A stretch of 19,332 nucleotides of DNA from an uncultured bacterium (GTDB lineage: Bacteria; Cyanobacteriota; Vampirovibrionia; Gastranaerophilales; Gastranaerophilaceae). The stretch is from positions 1 to 19,332 of the forward strand of contig CACZPB010000004.1 in NCBI GenBank assembly GCA_902782905.1. Direction: 5' to 3'. The first letter of the stretch is position 1. The number at the start of each line of letters is the position of its first letter. This document shows positions 7,522 through 14,198 of the stretch, piece by piece. The notes under the pieces are model-generated. The model saw only the letters and a list, made by a program, of their open reading frames with translations, did no database searches and was not told where the DNA came from. Made by a program: the position numbers and the translations under genes.

Positions 7522-8232
7522 ATGAGCGGACAAGTTAATGCAGCAGGACATACAGCGACTGGCGAATATCCAAAAGGTCAAGTGGTTCAACAACAACCGG
7601 AAGAACAAACAAATAATACGTCAATATGGTCTAAATACGATGGTGAAAGTGTCGGTGGTAATAATGACGGACTTATAGAAGAAGTTGAGCTTAATAATTA
7701 TATTAATGAAAAAAGTAATGAATTAGGAACTAATATTGGTGACACTAATCAGCGTGTTGGTGCAGAGTTCAAAAGATTAGCAGGCAGCTTGATTGGTCAA
7801 AGGTGGGAAAACGCTTATCAAATATTAGAAAATATGGCACGCCAAGCTGTAAATAATGTAAGAGGTCAAGTTGCTGCTGAAACAGGCGATGAAGCAACCC
7901 AAGTCCCGACAGAACAAAGTGATACAGCATGGGAACAATATGATGGTGAAAATGTTGGCGGTGCAGCAGACGGGATTATTGACGAGAATGAATTGCTTAA
8001 TTTTATAAATGACCAAAGTGCTAAACTTGGCATGAACTTAGATGATAACAACAAACGTGTAGGAGAAGAATTTATAAGGTTGGCCGGAGGTTTTGTCGGT
8101 CAAAATTGGAGTAACAGTATGGCGACATTGGAGAAAATTGCTCGTCTTGCAGTAAATAATGTAAGAGGTGAAGTGTCTTCAGAAACTGATACAGAACCAA
8201 CGCAAGTCCCAAACAGGCAATTTGGTTTATAA
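7522..8232 (+). CDS. Tandem-duplicated protein with EF-hand-like loops, function unknown
   Basis: The 236-aa acidic, Asn/Gln-rich protein has no signal peptide or membrane span. After a ~35-residue Gln-rich N-terminus it consists of two copies of a ~95-residue unit (about 36-132 and 133-230). Each unit contains W-x-x-YDGE-x-VGG-x-x-DG-x-I-x-E-x-EL, then NQRVG/NKRVG, LAG, WxN and a perfectly repeated AVNNVRG before a Thr/Glu linker ending TQVP. The DG-x-I-x-x-x-E part matches the second half of an EF-hand calcium loop, while the first Asp positions are Gly/Ala/Asn, so calcium binding is uncertain. The ribosome site AAAGGAG is good. It stands alone behind its own promoter. I do not recognise the family; a secreted or envelope-associated role by a signal-less route is possible but unproven. 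Confidence 0.85.
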   Translation: MSGQVNAAGHTATGEYPKGQVVQQQPEEQTNNTSIWSKYDGESVGGNNDGLIEEVELNNYINEKSNELGTNIGDTNQRVGAEFKRLAGSLIGQRWENAYQILENMARQAVNNVRGQVAAETGDEATQVPTEQSDTAWEQYDGENVGGAADGIIDENELLNFINDQSAKLGMNLDDNNKRVGEEFIRLAGGFVGQNWSNSMATLEKIARLAVNNVRGEVSSETDTEPTQVPNRQFGL

Positions 8233-8296
8233 AGGGGTAAAGGTGTAAATAGCTAATAGGTTTGGTTTTAACCCGACAAAAATACAGTTGTTAACA

Positions 8297-8477
8297 GGTA
8301 TGCGGGGTAATTGCCCCGCATACCGTTCTTTAGTATAAACATCTTAAAACTTAATCAACCAACCTGTGCTCCTCGCCAATGAGGCTCGCTTGTAGTTTCA
8401 AAATAATCTTGTAGTCCCATGAAATGCGAGCCGACCATGTGTGAGAAATTTTTTGGTTCTTTTTTGTAAAAAAGAAC
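8297..8477 (+). repeat. Structured repeat element, copy A
   Basis: This ~181-nt element has four parts: a G/C hairpin, GGTATGCGGGG (8297-8307) with CCCCGCATACC (8314-8324); a spacer with ACATCTTAAAACTTA...CCAA; a core GAGGCTCGC...GCGAGCCGAC (8381-8435) whose ends pair; and a closing hairpin, GTTCTTTTTT (8456-8465) with AAAAAAGAAC (8468-8477). All four parts recur in order in copy B. The first hairpin may also end transcripts from the gene finishing at 8232. No open reading frame fits the element. Confidence 0.8.
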
Positions 8478-8499
8478 ATCAAACAAAACGCTTTTGTTT

Positions 8500-8505
8500 T
8501 ATAAT
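8500..8505 (+). promoter_or_regulatory. -10 box for the M16 peptidase gene
   Basis: A perfect TATAAT lies 17 nt before the start codon at 8523, giving a very short leader. No good -35 is seen 17 nt upstream, where the end of repeat copy A lies. Confidence 0.4.
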
Positions 8506-8522
8506 AGTTTTGAGAGGTGTTT

Positions 8523-9848
8523 ATGAAAAAAACTTTAGTGAAATATCCGTTTTTAACAAAAGAGATTGAAATTTATGAGCAGGAAAATGGGCACAAGATT
8601 GTTTTAGCGCATAAAGAAGGCGGAATGGTAAATGTATCTTCTTGGGTTAAAACGGGTTCAATCAATGAGAATGACAAAAATAACGGTATTTCACATTTTC
8701 TTGAACACTTGATGTTTAAGGGTACTCACAAGCATAAGGCAGGAGAGTTTGACCATATTCTTGAGGCTCGCGGAGCTATTGTTAATGCTGCAACTTGGAA
8801 GGATTACACTTTTTATTATGTAACACTTCCAAAAGGCGAAAACGATGAGAATTTTAATCTTGCAATTGAGCTTCATGCAGATATGATGACAGATCCTGTA
8901 GTTCCTGACTATGAAATGGGCGCACCTTTCGATATCAACGATAAAACTGTTACTGACAAGCGCGAGAGACACGTAGTTATTGAAGAAATAAGAATGCGCA
9001 AGGATCAGCCTTGGACAAAGGTTTATAACGCTACAAACCATGCTATGTACACTTCTCATCCTTATAAACGAGATGTAATCGGTACTCCGGAGATTATTTC
9101 GCAAGTATCTCAGGCGGAAATAATGGATTATTACAGAAAATATTATTCACCGAAGAATGTAACGACTATTATTGTTGGTGATTTTGATTCTGAGAAGGTT
9201 TTGGCAAAAGTTGTTAAAGAATTTAACTGGGGTGAACGACCTGAACCGCCGATTCGCGATATCAAGCCAGATGAACCGGTTCAAAGCCAAGTATATGTAG
9301 AAAATGAGGCTAATATAAATTCATCATTTATGATGTTTGGTTTTTTAGGCGCATTAGCAAAGGATTTGAAAAATATTATAGCTCTTGAGATGCTTGCAAT
9401 AATCTTGGGCGAAGGAACAAGTTCAAGACTTTATCAAAACCTTGTTGAAAATATTGATGAACAGATTTTTAATATGATAGACTCTGAGTGCTATACTTTC
9501 CGTGATGGCGCGAATTTCTTTGTTCAGGCAAACTTCAATCCTGAATACAAAGAAAAAGCGATTGAACTTGTAAAAGAAGAAATAGAAAAACTAAAAGACA
9601 ATATAACAGAGCGAGAACTAAATAAAGCCCGTAAAAAATTGAAATCCAGATTTGCAACAGATGTAGAAACTGTTTCTGATATAGGAGAAACTATCGGTTA
9701 TTATATGACTGTCTGTGACGATTTAGCGCTTGCAGAGGACTATTTGCCAATATGTGAAAGTTTGACGGCAGAAGATTTGATGGATGCCGCAAAAAAATAT
9801 TTGGATTTGAACCACGCGGTTATTTCGGTATTGAGACCAATAAAGTAG
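8523..9848 (+). CDS. M16-family zinc peptidase (processing-peptidase type)
   Basis: The 441-aa protein has the inverted zinc motif HFLEH (H58, E61, H62) in the canonical SHFLEHLMFKGT context, and the distal glutamate in VIEEIRMRKDQP (154-155). A normal C-terminal half follows (LGEGTSSRLYQNL, then TERELNKARKKLKSRF). It resembles mitochondrial processing peptidase beta and YmxG/PqqL-type M16B enzymes, which cleave short peptides or signal remnants. The active subunit is present; no inactive M16 partner gene lies beside it. The stretch between HxxEH and the distal Glu is longer than usual, with an insert about EMGAPFDINDKTVTDK. The ATG at 8523 is preferred to the GTG at 8517, because GAGAGG (8512-8517) is then the ribosome site. 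No signal peptide is seen, so it is probably cytoplasmic. Confidence 0.93.
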   Translation: MKKTLVKYPFLTKEIEIYEQENGHKIVLAHKEGGMVNVSSWVKTGSINENDKNNGISHFLEHLMFKGTHKHKAGEFDHILEARGAIVNAATWKDYTFYYVTLPKGENDENFNLAIELHADMMTDPVVPDYEMGAPFDINDKTVTDKRERHVVIEEIRMRKDQPWTKVYNATNHAMYTSHPYKRDVIGTPEIISQVSQAEIMDYYRKYYSPKNVTTIIVGDFDSEKVLAKVVKEFNWGERPEPPIRDIKPDEPVQSQVYVENEANINSSFMMFGFLGALAKDLKNIIALEMLAIILGEGTSSRLYQNLVENIDEQIFNMIDSECYTFRDGANFFVQANFNPEYKEKAIELVKEEIEKLKDNITERELNKARKKLKSRFATDVETVSDIGETIGYYMTVCDDLALAEDYLPICESLTAEDLMDAAKKYLDLNHAVISVLRPIK

Positions 9849-9861
9849 TATACAAATAAAA

Positions 9862-9883
9862 ACCCTTTGCGGACACAAAGGGT
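9862..9883 (-). terminator. Terminator of the minus-strand glycine-zipper gene
   Basis: ACCCTTTG (9862-9869) and CAAAGGGT (9876-9883) form an 8-bp stem with a 6-nt loop. On the minus strand it is followed by TTTTTATTTG, the usual U-tract, 36 nt past the stop of the gene at 9919-11259. On the plus strand, where it could serve the M16 gene, no T-tract follows. Confidence 0.75.
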
Positions 9884-9918
9884 AGGTTAATTAATAAGGT
9901 ATTTATGATTTTTGTATT

Positions 9919-11259
9919 TTATGCTACTTGTCTCATTACGTTGTTTAAAGAGTCAACAACTTCTTTAGGAGCTTCGCCTGTGAGTGCTTTTTGATAAGCT
10001 AGTTGAAGAAGTTGAGTTTGACCTTCTTGAGTTTGTTTCATTTTAGCTTCTGCAAGTTGTTCAGATTCATCCTTGCCCATAATTGCCTTGAGGCCTTTGT
10101 TAGCAAGCCAAGAACCGACACATCCGCCTGCGAAACCGATTACTGCACCGATTGCTGTACCAACTCCAGGACCGAAGCAAGTTCCGATTGCGGCACCTGC
10201 TTTAGCGCCAAGTGCTCCGCCTGCCAAACGTCCTAATGACCAACCTGCTGCTGAAGCTGCTGCCTTTGCTCCTGATTGAACCAGCTGCTTGTTACCTGCA
10301 TCTGTTCCGCCTTCCATATATGTTGGAAGAACCTTTGTTGCACCTTCAATTAGGGCTTCAAAGAAGAACCAACCTTTTGCTTCTTTTAAAAACTTAGTAC
10401 CAAGGGAAAGAGCTTTTGTGCCTTCTGCAAATTTTCCTGCTTTTTCTGCATTTAGAACTCTTTGTTCTGCACTAAAGTTTGTTTTGCCTGTTATGGCATT
10501 AATTGGTGTCATTATGCGTCCGTCAATCCCTCTTGCAGCTTCGAGTTTTTTAGTAATTTCAGCAATGTCTTTTGTCTTGTTGTTTTCCATAGCATAACGC
10601 AAATCTTTTAACAAACCTTCAACATATGTTTTATCAGCCGGAGTTAAATTCCTTGCAAACATTTGTGAGAACCAGCCTTTTTTATCCAACAATCTTCTGG
10701 ATGCTGCTTGAGCTTGAGAATATGCATCTTGCATAAGTTCTCTTGTTTCTTTTCCTTCCCAAAGAGCTTTAATATTTGCATTTTTCAAATCAAAAATTTT
10801 GTTTGCATTTTTCATTCCTTGAATAGCATTCCAAGGATGTTTAACGTTTTGCGGATTCTCAAATGCTGCAAATGTTAAACCGCCCATTAATGCACCGCCG
10901 AAAGTTTCTCCGCCTTCGTTAATTTTGGTTGCATAATCGGCAAGAACATTCAAATCTTGTTGAGAAATGCCTGCCGCTGCACTTCCTGCTGCTGCACCCA
11001 AACCTGCTGTAGCAGCACCAGCAGCTGCTGCTGTTTGAGGATTAGTGAAAACTGAGGAAGGAACAGAATATCCACTCATTGCAGGGTTGTATCCATATCC
11101 ATAACCACCCATAAATGCAGGATTATAGTTAGCATAATTTGTTGCCATATATCCGTTTGAAAAACTCGGACAATTGCCATTAAGATTAGATGCCCCACCG
11201 TAGAGCATATATTCCATATTCGCAAGTGAATTAATTGCCGGAAGTCCCATTTTAATCAT
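9919..11259 (-). CDS. Ala/Gly-rich protein with a glycine-zipper region, function unknown
   Basis: The 446-aa protein begins with a Tyr/Asn/Gly-rich segment (about 1-75, including GGYGYGYNPAMSGY), then an Ala-rich stretch (about 75-97). Residues ~100-320 look helical, with charged heptad-like segments. A strongly amphipathic glycine-zipper block of GxxxG/AxxxG steps lies at about 335-395 (GGALGAKAGAAIGT, then GTAIGAVIGFAGG). A Gln/Glu-rich tail follows. No Sec signal peptide is present. Glycine zippers pack or insert into membranes and occur in secreted effectors, translocators and small outer-membrane proteins. I do not recognise the family. The start at 11259 is supported by AAGG five nt upstream; the ATG at 11250 is an alternative. 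The gene has its own promoter and terminator. Confidence 0.85.
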   Translation of the reverse strand: MIKMGLPAINSLANMEYMLYGGASNLNGNCPSFSNGYMATNYANYNPAFMGGYGYGYNPAMSGYSVPSSVFTNPQTAAAAGAATAGLGAAAGSAAAGISQQDLNVLADYATKINEGGETFGGALMGGLTFAAFENPQNVKHPWNAIQGMKNANKIFDLKNANIKALWEGKETRELMQDAYSQAQAASRRLLDKKGWFSQMFARNLTPADKTYVEGLLKDLRYAMENNKTKDIAEITKKLEAARGIDGRIMTPINAITGKTNFSAEQRVLNAEKAGKFAEGTKALSLGTKFLKEAKGWFFFEALIEGATKVLPTYMEGGTDAGNKQLVQSGAKAAASAAGWSLGRLAGGALGAKAGAAIGTCFGPGVGTAIGAVIGFAGGCVGSWLANKGLKAIMGKDESEQLAEAKMKQTQEGQTQLLQLAYQKALTGEAPKEVVDSLNNVMRQVA

Positions 11260-11313
11260 CTAACCTTATAATTTATAACTAACCTTATATATATAAAGTC
11301 ATGTTTAATCCAA
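11260..11313 (-). promoter_or_regulatory. Promoter region of the glycine-zipper gene, with an 11-bp direct repeat
   Basis: Reading on the minus strand, TTGGAT (11308-11313) is followed after 16 nt by TATATA (11286-11291), or after 18 nt by TATAAG. TATAAGGTTAG occurs twice, at 11279-11289 and at 11260-11270 directly before the start codon, so the ribosome-site segment is duplicated 19 nt upstream. Confidence 0.45.
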
Positions 11314-11417
11314 TAATTGCCATGTTTTTAGAGCTTTGTTAAGAAATGTAACAAATTGATGAAGTTTTTATGTAACAGAATATGTATTTTGGTGTATAAA
11401 AACCAGAACGATAGTAT

Positions 11418-11604
11418 CTTCTTTTTCTGAAGAAAAAGAAGCAAAAAGACTTTTCATACATTGTCGGCTCGCATTCCATAGAACTACAAGATTGGATTAT
11501 GACTACTGGCGAGCCTCATTCGTGTCTGCTACTGGCGGATTGGTATAAGTTTTAATATGTTCAAGGTCTGATAGGGCGCGCGGGGAAAATTTCCCCCGCG
11601 CGCC
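11418..11604 (-). repeat. Structured repeat element, copy B
   Basis: Read on the minus strand it has the same order as copy A: a G/C hairpin (GGCGCGCGGGG with CCCCGCGCGCC, 11575-11604); a spacer with AACATATTAAAACTTATACCAA; a core GAGGCTCGC...AATCTTGTAGTTCTATGGAA...GCGAGCCGAC (11463-11517); and a closing hairpin CTTCTTTTTC with GAAAAAGAAG around a 4-nt loop (11418-11441). Length is within a few nt of copy A. The hairpin arms differ in sequence from copy A but keep the pairing, which suggests selection on structure. Confidence 0.8.
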
Positions 11605-11730
11605 ACTTTAAACCTTTGTCATTTTATAACTTATATCAACCCTCTTGTAATTATTACTTCGAGGCTCGCTTGGAATTTACAAAACAATCTTGTAGTTCTA
11701 TGGAATGCGAGCCGACTTCGGTTGAAAGGT
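11575..11730 (+). repeat. Structured repeat element, copy C (diverged 3' part)
   Basis: It shares the central G/C hairpin (11575-11604) with copy B and runs the opposite way. A spacer with CATTTTATAACTTATATCAACC follows, then the core GAGGCTCGC...CAATCTTGTAGTTCTATGGAA...GCGAGCCGAC (11661-11716), then TTGAAAGGTTTTCGGTTC, which matches the run-in to the closing hairpin of copy A. The poly-T/poly-A closing hairpin itself is not preserved. A separate hairpin lies at 11773-11809 (TTTTTGC with GCAAAAA, inner AGTGC with GCACT). Confidence 0.7.
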
Positions 11731-11909
11731 TTTCGGTTCCTGCTTGGTTGACGGCATTAAACGTGTCTACAGTTTTTGCATTCAGTGCTATTCGCACTTA
11801 ACGCAAAAAGCCTTCGCACTCTGCCGACAATCCGCTTTTGCCCAAAAGGAACAAGTATTATCTCCTTTCCCAATCTTATTCACCAAAATACATATTCTGT
11901 TGCAAAAGT

Positions 11910-12554
11910 TTATAAAATAGAAATAACTAACAGTATTATGAAAGAAATAAATGCGGATATTGTGACAAAATACCAAAAATATGGGCGTTTTGGTTTGGAT
12001 GCAGATTTTACTGAGCAGTATTGTTTTAGAGATTTGTTATTGCTTTTTTTTGTTTTTTTAGAAGATTTAGCTTTTTCTTTGCTGTATTTTTCGGCAAGAG
12101 TTTTTTTAGACTTTTTGCCTGTAATCATAAGCTCGGTGTCATATTGTTGTTTTAGTACATCGCGAGAACCACCGAGGGTGTACACATAATAATTTACGGC
12201 GATTTCAAAGGCTCGTTTAAGGCATTCCAGTGCTTCCATTCCGTCTTGTTTAACTGTCATTGAGTGAGTTGCTTCGTTACCGTGTTTTTTAAGAAAATAT
12301 AAATCATCAACGAATTCTTTTGCTTCTTCAGAACTCCCGAGTGTGCAATCTTTTAGAGTTGCAAGCATTGCGTCAAAAGTTACTTCAGTTGTTCTTCTTG
12401 CACCTAAGACGTTTTTGCAAACATTTTCTCCAAATCTTCTGGTTTGAGTCATGCATTGCTCAAAGTATTCATCACGATATAACTTTTCGGCATCTCTAAT
12501 TATTTCAAATAAAAATCTGTCAGTAGTTCTTAAAAAATCAAAATTTGTTGCCAT
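11910..12554 (-). CDS. DUF4145-like domain protein with a C-terminal membrane anchor
   Basis: The 214-aa protein opens with NFDFLRTTDRFLFEIIRDAEKLYRDEYFEQCMTQTRRFGENV and continues to FLKKHGNEATHS. This pattern (NFxFL, AExLY, R-x-x-E, R/K-x-GN-x-A-x-H) is that of the DUF4145/HEPN-like domain found at the N-terminus of type I restriction HsdR subunits and in stand-alone proteins. After it (about residue 140) comes a Lys/Ser-rich linker (140-190), then one hydrophobic segment at the very end (about 193-213). The protein is therefore probably tail-anchored with the domain in the cytoplasm. The start codon is preceded by only a weak ribosome site. No restriction or toxin-antitoxin partner is adjacent. 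It diverges from the export operon across a 123-nt gap. Function is unknown. Confidence 0.85.
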   Translation of the reverse strand: MATNFDFLRTTDRFLFEIIRDAEKLYRDEYFEQCMTQTRRFGENVCKNVLGARRTTEVTFDAMLATLKDCTLGSSEEAKEFVDDLYFLKKHGNEATHSMTVKQDGMEALECLKRAFEIAVNYYVYTLGGSRDVLKQQYDTELMITGKKSKKTLAEKYSKEKAKSSKKTKKSNNKSLKQYCSVKSASKPKRPYFWYFVTISAFISFIILLVISIL

Positions 12555-12677
12555 AGTTTGTATCTTATCATAACAATTTTATAAAAGGTTAAAAACATAG
12601 GAGAATTCCTCTAAACAGTTGATGTACAAAGTTGACAAATCCTCTATTATACTTATGGAATATAGTAGGGATTAGGT

Positions 12678-13772
12678 ATGACAAACTCTGTATTTTTCGA
12701 CGAACTCTATAGACAATATTCATGGTTTGATTCGATATTCACGCCTGCGGTGCGTGCGTGCAGTGATGAATTTTTCTTTGAGGGTTTTGAGTATAAACTT
12801 GCATCAATCAGTACAAATATGAATGTACTTGCCCAGAATGATACATTTTTTGTTACCAAAGTAAAGATTAATTCCAAAAATGATGTATATATAAGAATTT
12901 CGCAGGATGCTATAAATGTGATTCTTGATAAAGTTTTGGGGAAAAATAACAAGAAATTCGAATTAACAGAGGTGTCAGAATTAGAGGCAAGAATCATAAC
13001 ATCTTTTAATGATTTCTTGTATGAAACTTTATCGCCTAATTTTACTATTGAGCCGCAGAGAAGATATACCGAGATTTTGCATCTTACATATTTTGTAAAG
13101 AGCGAAATTTCTGATTCCGCAGCAAAATTTATTATTTCTGTACCAAAAGATATTCTGTCACCTCAAAATATAGAAACAACGGTGCAAAGGTTTACTGATG
13201 AGGATTTTGCATCTTCTCCTGTTGAAGTTAATTTACTTCTGGGGACGCAAACAATTCCGGTTGCGGACATAAAAAAATTAGATATCGGAGATATTGTTGT
13301 CTTTGAAAATAGTAATTCATCCGAGATGACACTCAGGTGTGAGAATATAGTACAAAAATTTAGAGTAAATCCAAATACAGATATAGTAGAATCATACGAA
13401 AATATTGGCGGAGGAAACGATATGGAAGGTGTTGAAAATGCAAACCTTTGGGATAGTATACAAGTTGATATGTCAGCAGAATTTGATAAGGTAAAGGTTA
13501 CGTTAGGTGAACTTAAGAGTATAGAAGAAGGCTTGATTGTTGATTTATGCTCGGTTTATGATAACAAAGTTTCTTTAAAAGTTGGCGGCAAAACCGTTGC
13601 AGAGGGTGAACTTGTGATAATAAACGATAGGTTTGGTGTTAAGGTAAACAAAGTTAATGATTCGGCACCAAATCCATCTGAACCTCAAGAAATTCAGCCT
13701 CAGGAAGAAGCCACTCAAGGCGATGAAGATTTTGACTACAGCGATTTTGAGGTAGATGAAAATCAAGGTTGA
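12678..13772 (+). CDS. Double-SpoA FliM/FliN (SctQ-like) switch/sorting-platform protein
   Basis: The 364-aa protein is the first gene of the export operon. Residues ~1-170 resemble a reduced FliM middle domain (FELTEVSELEARIITSFNDFL). Two SpoA domains follow: ~176-232 (PVEVNLLLGTQTIPVADIKKL then DIGDIVVFE) and ~257-330 (IQVDMSAEFDKVKVTLGELK, ending GELVIINDRFGVKVNKV). Residues 333-364 are a very acidic Pro/Glu/Asp tail. SpoA domains build the flagellar C-ring (FliM, FliN) or the injectisome sorting platform (SctQ). Two in one chain is the SctQ or FliMN-fusion layout. The FliM N-terminal CheY-binding motif (DIDALL type) is absent; the N-terminus is MTNSVFFDELYRQY instead. The ribosome site is GTAGGG, eight to nine nt upstream. 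FliO follows after 57 nt. Confidence 0.85.
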   Translation: MTNSVFFDELYRQYSWFDSIFTPAVRACSDEFFFEGFEYKLASISTNMNVLAQNDTFFVTKVKINSKNDVYIRISQDAINVILDKVLGKNNKKFELTEVSELEARIITSFNDFLYETLSPNFTIEPQRRYTEILHLTYFVKSEISDSAAKFIISVPKDILSPQNIETTVQRFTDEDFASSPVEVNLLLGTQTIPVADIKKLDIGDIVVFENSNSSEMTLRCENIVQKFRVNPNTDIVESYENIGGGNDMEGVENANLWDSIQVDMSAEFDKVKVTLGELKSIEEGLIVDLCSVYDNKVSLKVGGKTVAEGELVIINDRFGVKVNKVNDSAPNPSEPQEIQPQEEATQGDEDFDYSDFEVDENQG

Positions 13773-13829
13773 TTTTAGTGGAAATGTAATTAAGAAGTAT
13801 TTGTGTTACTTCGGAAAAAGGAATCAGAA

Positions 13830-14195
13830 ATGGGATATTTGGCAAATTTTATTGTATACACTCTTGCAATGGTTGGCGTAATTGTTGTTGCACTTCTTGT
13901 ATTTAGGAATGCAACGTCAATTGGCGGAACAAAGAGCTCTAAGTATTTGAAAGTTATAGATGCAATGTCTTTGGGGCAAAGAAAGACGCTATATATAGTA
14001 TCGGCAGGGCGTGAAAAATTTCTTATTGCAGGAGATGTTGATAAAACGAGTTTGATATCTAAATTGGAAATTCAGGATAGTGAGCAGGTATTGATGAATA
14101 CAAATGACGCGCATGAAATTGCAATAAACTCTACTGCATCAAAACCATATTCATCGGTATTAAAAAATTTGGCAAGCAAAATAAAGGAAAGATAA
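13830..14195 (+). CDS. fliO: FliO-like export-gate assembly protein
   Basis: This short membrane protein (121 aa from the preferred start) has one N-terminal span (about 4-24). A cytoplasmic domain follows with the FliO pattern LKVIDAMSLGQRKTLYIVSAGREKFLIAGD (written here from its conserved blocks: VIDAMSLGQRK, YIVSAGREKFLIAG), then a charged tail. FliO guides assembly of the FliP ring in flagellar systems and is normally absent from injectisomes, so it is the main evidence for a flagellar origin of this locus. The ATG at 13830 is chosen over the GTG at 13803 because AAAGGA (13817-13822) lies seven nt upstream of it, and because it places the hydrophobic segment at the N-terminus. fliP follows three nt after the stop. 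Confidence 0.85.
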   Translation: MGYLANFIVYTLAMVGVIVVALLVFRNATSIGGTKSSKYLKVIDAMSLGQRKTLYIVSAGREKFLIAGDVDKTSLISKLEIQDSEQVLMNTNDAHEIAINSTASKPYSSVLKNLASKIKER

Positions 14196-14198
14196 TCA

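Larger units (their letters stand above)
11374..11901. mobile_element. 528-bp gene-free block with perfect 21-bp terminal inverted repeats
   Basis: The left end (11374-11394, beginning AACAGAATATG and ending TTTTGGTG) is the exact reverse complement of the right end (11881-11901). Between them lie structured-repeat copies B (minus) and C (plus), arranged head to head around one G/C hairpin (11575-11604), plus a small hairpin at 11773-11809. There is no transposase or recombinase gene, and no convincing target-site duplication is visible. It could be a MITE-like non-autonomous element, an invertible segment or a paired regulatory structure. The right end is nine nt past the stop of the DUF4145-like gene, and the left end is ~115 nt before the start of the glycine-zipper gene. 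Confidence 0.6.

Noticed and set aside
8517..8522. GTG start for the M16 peptidase
   Set aside because: It would overlap its own ribosome-binding sequence; ATG 8523 has correct spacing.
11616..11801. Small plus-strand open frame across repeat copy C
   Set aside because: It crosses the structured repeat core, has no ribosome site and shows no protein-like conservation between copies.
11776..12189. Plus-strand open frame of 137 codons opposite the DUF4145-like gene
   Set aside because: Its Phe/Leu/Ser-rich translation comes from the complement of a Lys-rich linker; the minus-strand frame has a recognisable domain and a better layout.
12632..12666. TTGACA followed by TATTAT/TATAGT as a promoter for the export operon
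   Set aside because: Spacings of 7 and 23 nt do not fit sigma-70; no sigma-28 or sigma-54 pattern was seen either, so no promoter is claimed.
13803..13829. GTG start for fliO
   Set aside because: The segment contains the ribosome site used by ATG 13830.
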